Origin: Toxorhynchites rutilus septentrionalis
Lineage: Eukaryota; Arthropoda; Insecta; Diptera; Culicidae
Length of the DNA: 64,000 nt
Assembly (NCBI RefSeq): GCF_029784135.1
Contig: NC_073746.1
Span: 69,377,042-69,441,041 of the forward strand
Reading direction: 5' to 3'
The translations under genes and the position numbers were made by a program. Shown in pieces: positions 10,434-21,433 of the stretch (position 1 is the stretch's first letter; each line of letters begins with the position of its first letter). The notes under the pieces were generated by a model that saw only the letters and a list, made by a program, of their open reading frames with translations, did not search any database and was not told the DNA's origin.

Positions 10434-10560
10434 CGCTCTGTTCCGGATGCCGACTTCTAACTGAACATGGTTGGGCGAACGAAGCTGATCTAAGACGCTT
10501 CAAAGTGCGACTTAGCGATTTGTGAGTATTAACGACGATTAAGGCGTCACGCACAAATTA
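10434..10560 (-). promoter_or_regulatory. 5' leader and possible promoter of the protease gene
   Basis: Reading the minus strand, a three-codon upstream ORF (ATG TTC AGT TAG, 10468 down to 10457) ends about 23 nt before the start codon. It overlaps an initiator-like TTCAGTTA, so if transcription starts there the small ORF is not in the mRNA. Another initiator-like ATCAGCTTC lies farther upstream. No TATA box is evident. The start site cannot be fixed from sequence alone. Confidence 0.3.
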
Positions 10561-11069
10561 CATAGCGCGAAATGGAGGGGGAAGAGGGGGGTGGAGGTTG
10601 CTTTACTTTGTGTGGATTAGAGATAGGAATTGCGTGGTTCAAAATCCGAATTTTCAGCGTTACGTAATTTGTGCTAGCGCCTTACAACGTGACTGAGTTT
10701 AATGGGCTTTAATCTTCCTTGCCAGATTTTGAATGAACCGACGAATGTGAAGAACGAAGTGATTCTCGTGGGAATGAATATCATCTCCGACCATCAAAAC
10801 AGTAGTAAACTTTTGGAACTCGGTTGCCTCCATGTGTTATTTTTCCTTCTTCGTCAGTTTAGCTTTTATATTGGTGATTCAAATCAACTCTGTCTTCTTT
10901 TTGAATATTCATAATTACATTCAAGAATCATTTCATCTCCGGAAGATAGTTTTGGAAGAGTTTCCAAAAACACGACGATAATTTATTAGATCAGCAACTC
11001 CAAATGAAATCGTCCTAAAAATGCAGATTTTAAAAACTTGTATTTTTGATTACAACGGAAGTGTGTATT
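10561..11069. other. Intergenic DNA, no gene seen
   Basis: It contains a G-rich tract (GGAGGGGGAAGAGGGGGGTG near 10573) and otherwise ordinary AT-rich sequence. A 70-codon plus-strand frame at 10702-10914 has no recognisable features. Confidence 0.45.
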
Positions 11070-13146
11070 CCGTTTTCACAGCAATTGGGAAGTTTTTGAC
11101 TCAAGCGTAACTTTTGAAAAAAGCGTATCGATTTTGGTAAGCGAAATCTTTGATAATTTATATCTTAAAAACTATGAGTTGTACCGAAAAAGTGTCTTAG
11201 AAAGAGTTATAGAGTATTGATAGTTGAATATGAAAAAATGTACACTGAGAAAAAAAATAGTACTCTTTTTTTTATTTACAAAATAAAAATTCAATTTGCA
11301 GTATCCAAAATACATATTTTTTAATTTTTTTTTTATTTTTTCATACAAAATACAAGTCATGCAGAAAATTCAAAAAATGGGCCCAAGACGGTAAAACTAT
11401 TTTTAACGAACTTTTTGGAACATCGAATTTTAAGGAATTTTTGAAACTTCGAATTTTTGTATGTTAACAATAATGTTTAGCCACAAATTATGAATCCTGA
11501 TGTGTTTTAAGCAAAAAAGGTTATTATCAATCTCCTTCTAAGGTTACCACGACATCGCATCAGAACTCATAATTTGTGGCTAAGAATGATTGCTAACATA
11601 CAAAAATTCGAAGTTTCGAAAATTCCTAAAAATTCGATGTTCCACAAATTTCGTCAAAAATAGTTTTACCATCTTGGGCCAATTTTTTAAATTTTCTACA
11701 TGACTTCTATTGTATATGAAAATTTTTTAAAAAATATAAAAAAATACATATTTTTAATATCGCAAATTAAAATTTTATTTTGTTATTAAAAAAATGAGTA
11801 CCAATTTTTTTTCTCAGTGTATATTTTTTTCAAATTAAGCCAACAATACTCTATAGCTCTATAGCATATTTTGAGATATAAATTATCAAATATTTCTCTT
11901 ACTCAAATCGATACGCCCTTTTCAAAAGTTACGCTTGAGTCAAGAAATGAACCATGATGATGTATTTGGAAAAGTTGTTGCACATTATAAGCAAATTCAT
12001 AAAATTTCATGAACATGACGGTATAACACGACAAACCTATTAAAAGGGATTATTTAATATAAAAAAGACAATTAATTAGAAATATTTTTTTTTTAATATT
12101 TCGAGAATGGCTACATTTAGAAGGAGATTGATAATAACCTTTTTTGTTTTAAATAACATCAGGATTCATAATTTGTGATTAAAAATGACTGCTAACATAC
12201 AAAAACTCGAAGTTTCGAAAATTCCTAAAAATTCGATGTTCCACAAAGTTTGTCAGAAATAGTTTTACCATCTTGGGCCCATTTTTTTAATTTTCTGCAT
12301 GACTTCTATTTTATATGAAAAAATTTTAAAAAATATAAAAGAATATACATTTTTTGATATCCCAAATAAAAATTTTATTTTGTAAGTAAAAAAAAAGAGT
12401 ACTAATTTTTCTTCTCAGTGAATATTTTTTCAAATTAAGTCAACAATCCTCTATAACTCTTTCTAACACGCTATTTCGGTACGACTCATATTTTTTGAGA
12501 TATAAATTATCAAAGATTTCTCTTACTCAAATCGATACGCCCTTTTCAAAAGTTACGCTTGAGTCAAGAAATGAACCATGATAATGTATTTGGAAAAGTT
12601 GTTGGAAATTATAAGCAAATTCATAAAATTTCATGAACATGACGGTATAACACGACAAACATATTAAAAGGGATTATTTACTATAAAAAGACAATAAATT
12701 AGAAATATTTGACTACATTTAGAAGGAGATTGATAATATTTTTTTTTTGTTTTAAATCACATCGGGATTCATAATTTGTGGCTAAAAATGATTCTTAACA
12801 TAGAAAAATTCGTTCGTCAAAAATAGTTTTACCATCTTGGGTCCATTTTTCAAATTTTCTGCATGACTTCTATTTTGTATGAAAAAATAAATAAAAATAT
12901 GTATTTTGGATATTGCAAATTGAATTTTATTCTGTAAATAAAAAAAACGAGTACTTATTTTTTTTTTCTCGGTGTATATTTTTTTCATATTCAACCATCA
13001 ATACTCTTTACCCCTTCTAAGATATTATTTCGGTACCACTCATAGTTTTTGAGATATAAATTATCAAAGATTTCTCTTACTCAAATCGATACGCACTTTT
13101 CAAAAGTTACGCTTGAGTCAAAAAATTCCCAATTGCTGTGGAAAAC
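11070..13146. repeat. Composite inverted and tandem AT-rich array, ~600-bp units
   Basis: One forward arm (about 11074-11540) is followed by three inverted copies (about 11555-11955, 12165-12575 and 12745-13130), all sharing GACTCAAGCGTAACTTTT, AATCGATACGC, AGTTTTACCATCTTGGGCC and CACAAATTATGAATCC or their complements. A spacer with ATGACGGTATAACACGAC separates the copies and is itself duplicated (about 11950-12100 and 12560-12720). The outermost ends are inverted: TTCACAGCAATTGGGAA on the left and TTCCCAATTGCTGTGGAA on the right. A partial copy lies at 20655-21060, so the unit is a dispersed element that also amplified in tandem. No protein is encoded. Confidence 0.8.
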
Positions 13147-13457
13147 TCATATTTCCTCTAACCCAATCAAAAATACTCATGTTTTGTCATTTGTCGATTT
13201 CATTTGGAATTACTCAGATGTATCATCGCTAGTATTGTTTGTGTTCACAGAAAGGTGTAGCTGCCTTTTTTGTGGAATAACGTCGAAAATGACGAATAAA
13301 AGTGATATTTTAGTAGGAGATTTCACTCCCTCACGGCCATAGAAACAAACGAACATTCGTTATTTTTACAATACCATATTGATAATACTGTAGCTCTCAG
13401 TGTCGGTGTGTGTGATGTGGGAAAATAGTTTTCAATTAAGCAGAGTTTTAATGAAAA
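13147..13457. other. Intergenic DNA between repeats
   Basis: No gene supported. A 97-codon frame overlaps the array end and shows no domain. Confidence 0.4.
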
Positions 13458-13610
13458 TAAAGGGTGTGTCACATCAAATTAAATCACGGAAAAACGCTGT
13501 AGAAATTTTATTTTTAGGAATTATATCTTCAGCTTTCGCTTATAATCAGATAAGAGTGTATAGATCACGTTGGCCATGCTCCACTGTGAATTTTTCATAA
13601 ATTTGGAAAA

Positions 13611-14530
13611 ATGTCGTCGAACGAAAAAGAGCGTCGTTAATTAATCCTGTGCACTCATTTCGAGAATCCGGAGTTGTCACATCGGGACATCGGTAAAATG
13701 CTGGGAATCGTCCAATCCACGGTCAGCAGAGTACTAAAACGATACTTCGAGAACCTAACCATCGACCGGAAGGTGAAGAACGGCAAAAATGGATGCTCCG
13801 TCAGTGAAAAAGATCACAAGCGCGTAGTTAAGCAGTTTAGACGTGATCCGAGAAGTTCGGTCCGGGATGTCGCCAATAAGCTGAATTTGTCAAGTTCATT
13901 CATCCAGCGGACCAAGCAGCGGGAGGGCCTGCGTACATACAAGGTTCAGAAGGCTCCTAACCGCGACGAAAGGCAAAACATGGTGGGGAAGACGTGAGCC
14001 CGGAAGCTGTACACCGAAATGCTGACGAAGCCGCATTGCCTGGTAATGGACGACGAAACCTACGTCAAAGCGGACTTTCGTCAGCTGCCAGGCCTGTTGT
14101 TCTTCTCCGCAGAGGACAAATTCAGCGTTCCGGAGGAGATTCGCAAGCAGAAACTATCCAAGTTTGCCAAAAAGTACATGGTGTGGCAAGCGATCTGCTC
14201 TTGCGGAAAGCGGAGCGCCCCCTTCGTGATGACCGGCACGCTAAACGGGCAGGTTTACCTTAAGGAGTGCCTACAGAAGCGCTTACTATTGAACTATCAC
14301 TATCACTATCACTATTGAAGCAGCACGAGGGCCTGACCATCTTCTGGCCGGATCTCGCTTCGTGCCACTATTCAAAGGACGTGTTGGAGTGGTACGAAGC
14401 CAACGGGGTCACCTTCGTGCCAAAGGAAATGAACCCGCCCAAAGCGCCGGAGCTTCGTCCAATAGAGAAATATTGGGCGATTATGAAGCAGGCCCTCCGG
14501 AAGAACCCAAAAGTTGTCAAATCGGAAAAA
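13611..14530 (+). pseudogene. ITmD37E transposase, copy 1, multiply broken
   Basis: The original start is ATG at 13611 (MSSNEKERR). A GAA to TAA change stops it after nine codons. The helix-turn-helix region (HRDIGKMLGIVQSTVSRVL) and DNA-binding part follow. A CGA to TGA stop occurs near 13995, where copy 2 has TRARKLYTEM. The catalytic core retains DDETYVKADF, FWPDLASCHYSKDVLEW and IEKYWAIMKQAL. A (TATCAC)n expansion at 14297-14317 shifts the frame between KECLQKRLL and KQHEG. It cannot encode an active enzyme. Confidence 0.88.
14297..14317 (+). repeat. (TATCAC)n microsatellite inside a transposase
   Basis: About three TATCAC units are inserted where copy 2 has only ACCACTATTGAAG. This is a slippage expansion that breaks the transposase frame. 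Confidence 0.8.
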
Positions 14531-14535
14531 AATGT

Positions 14536-15196
14536 GAAGTGGGTACAAACTTATTCCGGATTACACGCTACTGTAAACATTTGGTGGAATTCATTATGAA
14601 TACCCCGAGTTCATCCATCGATGTAATTCTTGTTCACACTTCGCGCTCTCTGAATTCACATTTTCGTGCGATGATTTTTTACGACTTTCGACGTGAATTA
14701 TCACAACAAGAGTGCGTCAATCAACTTAATTTGACTTTTGGCGATGAAGCTCCATCAAAAACCACGGTGTATCGCTGGTATAGTGAATTCAATCGTGGTC
14801 GTAGTTCGCTGTCCGACGAGTTTCGTGAAGGTCGTCCAAAATCGACTGTAGTGCCAGAAAACATCGATGCTGTGCACGAAATGATTAAGCAAGATCGTCA
14901 TGTAACCTATTGTGAGATTGAGGCATCCCTAACATTAGTTCCACCAGCATATATGCGATTTTAAATGAACACTTAGTTGTGCGAAAATTATGTTCACGTT
15001 GGATCCCACATAATTTGACAATCGCTCAAAAAAAAAGGCTCGTGTCGATTGGAATAAATGCTTTGAAAATTGGTTTAAGCGCATGCAAAAGTGTATCGAT
15101 CATCGTGGCGAGTACTTTGAAAAACAATAAAAATATATTCGCAGCTTAACTATTTGTTTTTGTTCCTATTACCGAAATATAAATAGTGACCCTCGT
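14536..15196 (+). mobile_element. mariner-family relic lacking its catalytic core
   Basis: It ends near a TATA at 15195 with a weak terminal inverted repeat (GTGGGTACAAACTTATTCCG against GAGGGTCACTATTTATATTT). It carries the N-terminal and C-terminal parts of a mariner transposase joined by a large deletion. It lies at the broken end of ITmD37E copy 1, so it probably inserted there. Confidence 0.75.
14596..15129 (+). pseudogene. mariner transposase, N- and C-terminal pieces only
   Basis: The N-terminal part has FRAMIFYDFRRELSQQECVN, KTTVYRWYSEFNRGR and DEFREGRPKSTVVPENIDAV, the paired-like DNA-binding region of mariner transposases. The frame stops at 14962. The far C-terminal end is readable at about 15062-15129 (FENWFKRMQKCIDHRGEYFE, then Lys-Gln and stop). 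The three catalytic Asp residues and the region between are deleted. Such internally deleted copies are usual for mariner. Confidence 0.8.
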
Positions 15197-15270
15197 ATAA
15201 CAACACAATTGAGATCCCTGAGTTTTTAATTCACGAACGTTCGCTTAGTAAGCCAATGTGGCTACGAAGC
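15197..15270 (-). mobile_element. Truncated head of SINE family B
   Basis: The segment matches only the tRNA-like first ~85 bp of the family at 22299, 26509 and 59447: AACAACACAA, CCTGAGTTTTT, TTCACGAACG, CGCTTAGTAAG and CCAATGTGGCTACG. No tail or target duplication remains. Confidence 0.7.
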
Positions 15271-15339
15271 AATATTTTTTGAAGCTATATTTTTTACATA
15301 TTTTTTAAAGGCTGAGTTTTTTTTACCTAACACATCCTA

Positions 15340-15520
15340 AAAACACCTCTCTAATTTATTGATACATTGTGAGAAAAACCCTCAGCTCTCATGGAAAAAT
15401 ATAAAAAAATATAGGTCCCGAGACCATGAAAACCATGAAAAACAAATACAATAATTAATTATGAAGACAAAATCCAATTTTTATTCAAGTGTAATATTTT
15501 TTCAATATTTTTACCCCGTC
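15340..15520. repeat. Dispersed AT-rich repeat, related to 33225-33700
   Basis: Shared phrases are AAAACCCTCAGCT, ATATAAAAAAATATAGGTCC and GAGACCATGAAAACCATGAA with the 33.2-33.7 kb region. Function unknown. Confidence 0.55.
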
Positions 15521-15806
15521 CATAAGGTTCTGTACAACGTCAGGTTGTAGTTTTTTGACGTAGGACTACGTCTTTCATTTCTATACCGGGGTGTAAAATC
15601 AAAGTTTCGAAAACGAAAGCGTTACGCCGGAGACCGAGATTTTGAGCGTTAATAGCTCCTAAACAACTGAACGAAATGGTATGATAAACACTTCATTCGA
15701 AAGATAAAATGTCTACGCGTTATATACTTGTTACATTTTGAACCAAAAACTTGTTTCAAGAGTCTTAAAATTGCTTTCAAAACATGCTATTGAAATCACC
15801 AATCGG

Positions 15807-15842
15807 TATATAAGCGAGCGCCGCTCGGAAATCCACTCAGTT
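15807..15842 (+). promoter_or_regulatory. TATA box plus initiator, promoter-like
   Basis: TATATAAG at 15807-15814 is followed by the arthropod initiator TCAGTT at 15837-15842. The A at +1 lies 32 bp after the first T of the box, which is canonical spacing. The start of a GC-richer transcribed-looking region follows. No gene downstream is recognised. It may be a promoter captured by the repeat element. Confidence 0.45.
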
Positions 15843-16020
15843 CTAATTAAACAGCGATTGGAGCATGTTGTCGCAGTTGTGGTGAAGGTCTTCGTTTATC
15901 ATGAAAGCGCGGATGAACGGTGTCACCAAGAGCCTGTTTGTGCACCTTAGGCCAGACATGAATCCATCAGGAGGAGAGTGATGCCACAAACGGTTCACCG
16001 GGAAGATCTCGAAGCAGCCG

Positions 16021-16053
<33 letters not shown>
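16021..16053. repeat. (CA)n microsatellite
   Basis: A run of about 16 CA units lies inside the inverted-repeat element. Confidence 0.95.
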
Positions 16054-16059
<6 letters not shown>

Positions 16060-16594
16060 CGCGGAATTCTTTCCGTTTGGATGCCATTCAGCATCGAGAA
16101 AGATCCGGAAAATAATCTGCCAATTCCTCTGGGAATTTAAAAATACATTCATGTGAAAGAGTTTATTTGAATGTTTTCTATCCATGTAGCACTGACCAAA
16201 TATGTTTCAATCAAGTGCTATTAACAGATGGTTTTCGAGTTAGCATTAACCACTTGTGGGCTTCCAGTATCGAGGAAAATGTGCAAATATCTAATCGTTA
16301 CTGAAAATAATCTAAAATTACATTCATGTGAAAGAGTTTATTTGAATGTTTTCTATCCATGTACCACTGTGACCAAATACATTTGGTTTTGTGATTTTTC
16401 AATCAATCGCAATTAACATGATAGCTTCTGAAGATTATTCTTCCCCATCAGTAGGATATTTTCGTGTCCAATATTGGATGCATAAAACCTTGTACCTCCA
16501 ACGTAACGCTTTCGTTTTCGAAGTCCCCCAAATATTCATTTATTCATTCATTCAGAATGGATTCAGATTCAACTTCAAACAAAGGATCACTGAA

Positions 16595-17562
16595 TCAAGA
16601 TAGTCCTACGTCACCATTGCGGTTATACCATAGATATAACCCACTTTCTGTTTTTTGAACAGAAATCCATTTTCTCTTGAAGTCCGCCTCCGATTTGACA
16701 ACTTTTGGGTTCTTCCAGAGGGCCTGCTTCATAATCGCCCAATATTTCTCTATTAGGCGAAGCTCCGGCGCGTTGGGCGGGTTCATTTCCTTTGGCACGA
16801 AGGTGACCCCGTTGGCTTCGTACCACTCCAACACGTCCTTTGAATAGTGGCACGAAGCGAGATCCAACCAGAAGATGGTCGGGCCCTCGTGCTGCTTCAA
16901 TAGTGGTAGTAAGCGCTTCTGTAGGCACTCCTTAAGGTAAACCTGCCCGTTTACCGTGCCGGTCATCACGAAGGGGGCGCTCCGCTTTCCGCAAGAGCAG
17001 ATCGCTTGCCACACCATGTACTTTTTGGCAAACTTGGATAGTTTCTGCTTGCGAATCTCCTCCGGAACGCTGAATTTGTCCTCTGCGGAGAAGAACAACA
17101 GGCCCGGCAGCTGACGAAAGTCCGCTTTGACGTAGGTTTCGTCGTCCATTACCAGGCAATGCGGCTTCGTCAGCATTTCGGTGTACAGCTTCCGGGCTCG
17201 CGTCATCCCCACCATGTTTTGCCTTTCGTCGCGGTTAGTAGCCTTCTGAACCTTGTATGTACGCAGGCCCTCCCGCTGCTTGGTCCGCTGGACGAATGAA
17301 CTTGACAAATTCAGCTTATTGGCGACATCCCGGACCGAACTTCTCGGATCACGTCTAAACTGCTTAACTACGCGCTTGTGATCCTTTTCACTGACGGAGC
17401 ATCCATTTTTGCCGTTCTTCACCTTCCGGTCGATGGTTAGGTTCTCGAAGTATCGTTTTAGTACTCTGCTGACCGTGGATTGGACGATTCCCAGCATCTT
17501 ACCGATGTCCCGATGTGAGTGCACAGGATTAATTCACGACGCTCTTTTTCGTTCGACGACAT
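16595..17562 (-). pseudogene. ITmD37E transposase, copy 2, one N-terminal frameshift
   Basis: The original start is ATG at 17562 (MSSNEKERRELILCTH). Compared with copy 1, a 22-nt deletion near 17520 throws the frame out just after that point. Everything after reads as one open frame: HRDIGKMLGIVQSTVSRVL (helix-turn-helix), then the catalytic residues in DDETYVKADF, FWLDLASCHYSKDVLEW and RLIEKYWAIMKQALW. The second Asp and the Glu are separated by 37 residues, which defines the DD37E group. The normal C-terminus ends at about FKRKWISVQK; the last ~20 codons come from the adjoining repeat. Catalysis and DNA binding are otherwise intact on paper, but with this deletion and no right end it should be inactive. 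Confidence 0.88.
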
Positions 17563-17714
17563 TTTTCCAAATTTACGAAAAATTGACAGTGAAGCATGGC
17601 CAACGTGATCTATACACTCTTATCTGATTATAAGCGAAAGCTGAAGATATAATTCCTAAAAATTAAATTTCTACAGCGTTCTTTCCGTGATGCAATTTGA
17701 TGTAACACACCCTT
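16614..17714 (-). mobile_element. ITmD37E transposon, copy 2, nearly complete
   Basis: The 5' end on the minus strand is at 17714, after a TA, reading AAGGGTGTGTTACATCAAAT. The 3' end is replaced by sequence belonging to the 15556-16613 repeat, so the right inverted repeat is missing. It sits at the broken edge of a LINE (17717 onward). Confidence 0.85.
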
Positions 17715-17716
17715 TA

Positions 17717-18101
17717 GTTGTAAGATCATTTATATATAGTGAAAATAGTAAATGGCCTAGAATGGAGCCCTGAGGCATACCAGATACTATATTCACAGAA
17801 TTAGATATTTCTTCATTTATCGAAACAATTTGAGATCTGTTAGATAAGTACGATTATACAAGACGAACCGAATTACTTGAAAAACAGAACTGCTCGGAGA
17901 ATTTTATCAATAACTTGTTATGTGACACGTGGTCAAATGCTTTAGAAAAATCTACAAGTGAAAGAATTGCGACACCTTTATTATCAACTGTTCTACTAAT
18001 ATCATCATGTACTTTGAGAAGAGCTGTGGTTGTACTATGGTCTGATCGGAAACCTGATTGAAATTCACTCAGTAAATTAGAAGTGTTTATGTACTCATGA
18101 A
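17717..18101 (-). pseudogene. LINE reverse transcriptase, downstream piece
   Basis: Minus-strand reading gives NLLSEFQSGFRSDHSTTTAL, the motif A block LVDFSKAFDHVSHNKLL and motif B GMPQGSILGHLLFSLYINDL, the middle of a LINE reverse transcriptase. An in-frame stop occurs at SNSVRLV*. It joins exactly to the piece at 20195-20646 once the hAT element 18102-20194 and one copy of its 8-bp duplication are removed. The 3' remainder is cut off where ITmD37E copy 2 starts. Confidence 0.85.
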
Positions 18102-20194
18102 CAAGGATGGAAAACAAGGGAGCATGATGTGATTTACGATTAATCGCAAACTGCACAGATCGCAATCTGTGCAAACTGCGACTAACTATTAATTCTCACC
18201 CATCATAACCAAATGATTTTCTCTTGCTAACTCTGAGTTGACCAAAGCATTGCTAGACTGAAGCTAGCTCGAATAATTGAGTTACTCTCCTTCCTCGTTT
18301 TGTTTTCAACTCCTAACAAGAATTTGCTACGATTCTCGCTCTCTCGTCCGGGCGTTCAATTTTCCTTTCCGAGCGCGTTTACTTCGATGAAACTGTGTAA
18401 AATAAAAAAATGCGCTACAGCAGATAGGACGACTATAATGTTTCATGTTTCACAGAGTATTTCTCAGATGGTGTTTAAATTAATCTACAAGAAACTACAA
18501 ACAATAATCCCCCTCAAATCACTAATTTTATGAGTTATTGTAAATGCGTTATTGGCCAAGGCTATTACGACATCGAACACGTGGTCTTGCGAGATATATT
18601 TTTCCGCCAGCTCAAATACAGACCTCTTTTTTCGGGCCCGAGTAAACTGGTGGCTAGAAAAGACCTTGATTACCTTGAATTAATCAAAAAACATAAATTA
18701 GCACAAATATGTCAACATGTGTTTTTCTGTGTAAACACGTAAATATTTGTGTCTATCCACAGTGTGTGGGAGGAATACTCATACAACTCAAATGGATAAT
18801 GATTATCTGCTATCACAAAGCTGAGACATTTTTTGACGTTTTGACTATTGATTCATTCAAAAAAAAAAAAGCTTTATTTTTAAATGTTTTCTTATCCTGA
18901 GACTGGCTCACCATATTGCACTGCTACTAAAACCGTAGGCTAACTTCAAGGATATTTTTGTTCATTTTCGGCGAATGATCAATAGAGTGCCGTGTTATGA
19001 AACATCAGAATAATAGCAAAAACAATATTACGATCATAAGGTGTTGGACAGGTTATTCCAGACGACATTGGAATATATTCCATCTGATCATCTTTAGAAA
19101 GGTTAAAAGAATAAATTTATCTTGGGCACATTGAATTGATGTTCATGACTTCCAGTTGGACTTTTATTCGCTCTGATAATAATTGTGTGGACCTCACAAA
19201 GCATATATTCCAATGCCGTCAGTTCACTGAAATTCTTCGCATACCGTTTGATAATAAGGTAGGATGTTGATAATCATTTGCTGCGATACCTATTGTTCCA
19301 ACAGTATTCATTCGAAGACTGAATACCTGAAATTAACCAGATTCAACCATGCAAATCTGCGGTCAAAGCAGTATGTACACTTGAGAGATGCAACAAGTTT
19401 GAAGGGATATAAAAAAAACATTAGTCGTTCGATGTCGGAAGTCCACGATATATGAATAACATACGTCCATACTAATTCATTACATTTATTCGCAACGAAG
19501 AACGTAACCACACAGAATTGAATTAATCAAATATGTGATCCGTTTTATCTACCAAATAAAAAAGGGTCTGAAATTCAATCGAATTCGAAAGGTGTTTCGT
19601 GAAGTCAATTAGTGACTTCACTGAATTACTAAATATTGGAAAAATCATTTGGAGAGAAATGTGAATGTTCAGAATTATTGGAATCTAAAAAACGATTTTG
19701 GGCGGGATGAGATTCGCCCAAATCTGCTGGTAATAAAATTAATCAAGTGCATCCATTACCCGTCTGCTGTTTATCGGGCGGGAGACGACAGCAAAATAAA
19801 GTCGACACGAGACTGAGTCAGTCACTCACTGCGGTCAGTGCAATAGAGAATTAAAAATCCTTCGATGAGTGTCGTAAGATTTCAGTTGATCGTCTCTTGT
19901 TACACTTTACGATCAAGAACTCATTATCCGCTTTATGGAATGGGATTAATCGTTTGTGGCTTGTGGCTCACGATAAAACTTGAGTAGTAGAAGTAATGCT
20001 TCGAGAGTGCAAGCAGTGGGGATTCCGCTTTCATATTGCTTTTTTGAGATCTTGGTAGCTCACCGTTCCAAGTATTCTCTCTGTGTACATATGAAGAATA
20101 AAAGAGCATCGCCTGCTGGGGGTGATTTAAAAACATCCGACTAGAGGGATATACTTATTCATTGATCGTTGAATTTGATTTTTTACCATCCCTG
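18102..20194. mobile_element. hAT insertion splitting a LINE, perfect 8-bp TSD
   Basis: The ends are CAAGGATGGAAAACAAGG and the complement of CAGGGATGGTAAAAAATC. CTCATGAA is duplicated at 18094-18101 and 20195-20202. It interrupts the reverse transcriptase frame of a LINE. No hAT transposase frame is visible in its 2.1 kb, so it is non-autonomous. It carries an older fragment of the I-group LINE. Confidence 0.9.
18530..18720 (+). pseudogene. I-group LINE C-terminal remnant
   Basis: VIGQGYYDIEHVV matches the zinc-knuckle-like end (CGQGYHDIEHVVWSC) of the LINE ORFs at 4620 and 36350. The following residues (KLVARKDLDYLELI) resemble VRDVLARLDLDYMSQI. Strongly decayed, and carried inside the hAT element. 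Confidence 0.65.
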
Positions 20195-20646
20195 CTCATG
20201 AATTTGATTTTAAAGAATTTTTCCCAATACCTTTGACAAACTACGCAGAATGCTAATAGGACGCAAATTGTTCAAGTTTAGATTGTTTTGTTTTTTTTTA
20301 TCGGTATGATCTCAGCACATTTCCATGTTTGAGGAAACTTCGAAAATTTTACGCATAAATTCATTATGAAACAAATGTGTTGGGAAACTAATGACAAAAT
20401 TATTTTAATAAACCTAAGCGGAATTCCATCCATCCCAATGGCATTGGATTTAATAGAAGTTATAGCAGTAATTACTACATATTCAGATATATGGGAAAAT
20501 TTGAAACCATTTTCATTTCTAGGAGCTACTGGTAAAGTAGTATTACCCGAAATAAAATTAGAACCAAAATATTCGTTGATTGTATCACACGAATGTCCAA
20601 ACTGATCATTATTTTTGACAGACTTTGTAACTTGTTTATTTTCCAA
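20195..20646 (-). pseudogene. LINE reverse transcriptase, upstream piece
   Basis: Minus-strand reading contains AIGMDGIPLRFIK, KFPQTWKCAEIIPIKK and, after a stop, NLRPISILRSLSKVLGKIL. This is the N-terminal finger region of the same reverse transcriptase whose downstream half is at 17717-18101. Stops and a frame change show decay. Endonuclease and ORF1 are not seen. Confidence 0.8.
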
Positions 20647-20654
20647 CTTTTTCC

Positions 20655-21060
20655 AAAAATGTATAGAATTTATATTTTAGAGTATCGATGTTAAAACGTG
20701 AAAAAATATACACTGAGATGAAAAAAAATTAGTTCACTTTTTTATATTTACAAAAAAACTTAAATTTGCAATATCTAAAATTTGTATTTTTTTAAATTTT
20801 TCATATATGATGAGTCTAAATGTCTAAGTCTAAATGTCTGAAATATGTATTTTTTTTATTTTTCATATATGAAAAAAAAATTTTTTGACGAACTTTGTGG
20901 AACATCGACTTTTTATGAATTTTCGAAACATAGAATATTTGTTTGTTAACAATCATTTTAAGCCACAAATTCTAAATCCTGATGTGATTTAAAACAAAAA
21001 AAAACTTATTATCAATCTACTTCTAAAAGCAGCCATTCTCGAGATATTTGAAACACGAGG
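20655..21060. repeat. Single dispersed copy of the 11.1-13.1 kb array unit
   Basis: It matches in the forward-arm orientation: ATACACTGAGATGAAAAAAA, GAACTTTGTGGAACATCGA, TTAAGCCACAAATT and TTATCAATCTACTTCTAAA. It ends near ATTCTCGAGATATTTG, also present at 12100. Confidence 0.75.
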
Positions 21061-21239
21061 TTCGCTCTCTTTTCCGATGGCCAGTGAAAGTCTTAGACAG
21101 GTAGCGTCTAAGTTTAGAGCAATTCCAAAAAAAAAAAGACAAATGACAAAACATTAGAATTTTTTATTCGAATGAATGTTTGTATTCCGTTTGGGTTGTC
21201 ACCTGATACACCTAGTGCCGTGATGCACATAGCGACATG

Positions 21240-21425
21240 CAGTGGCGTCGAGTGAAGCTTTCGCATCCGGGGCGGAAGAGTTGATTTGCACCCCCACCCC
21301 CCGCCACAAAAGAAATCAATCATATTTATCTAATTTTTTCATATAAATTCGGTTCAATTTTCACCCCTAAAACCGGACATCCGGGGGCGGTCCGCCCCCT
21401 CAGCAGCCCCCAGTCGACGCCACTG
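21240..21425. mobile_element. hAT MITE, 186 bp
   Basis: The ends are CAGTGGCGTCGA and its complement TCGACGCCACTG, with GC-rich arms. The flanks GCGACATG and GCAACATT agree at six of eight positions, consistent with an aged 8-bp duplication. The end is similar to that of the 7073-8799 hAT element (CAGTGGCGTAGC). Confidence 0.8.
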
Positions 21426-21433
21426 GCAACATT

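Larger units (their letters stand above)
13460..14535 (+). mobile_element. ITmD37E transposon, copy 1, 3'-truncated
   Basis: The left end follows a TA and reads AAGGGTGTGTCACATCAAAT, matching copy 2 at 17714 on the other strand. The 3' end is lost where a mariner element begins at about 14536. This is an IS630-Tc1-mariner element of the DD37E type described from mosquitoes. Confidence 0.85.
15556..16613. mobile_element. Inverted-repeat element carrying a core-promoter-like segment
   Basis: The ends are TGACGTAGGACTACG on the left and the complement of TGACGTAGGACTATC on the right. A subterminal AAAACGAAAGCGTTACG occurs inverted at both ends. Inside are a TATATAAG box, an initiator, a CA microsatellite and a partly duplicated block (AAATTACATTCATGTGAAAG type, near 16140-16205 and 16316-16385). 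No transposase is present. Related fragments occur at 8050-8545 and possibly near 62360. Confidence 0.65.
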
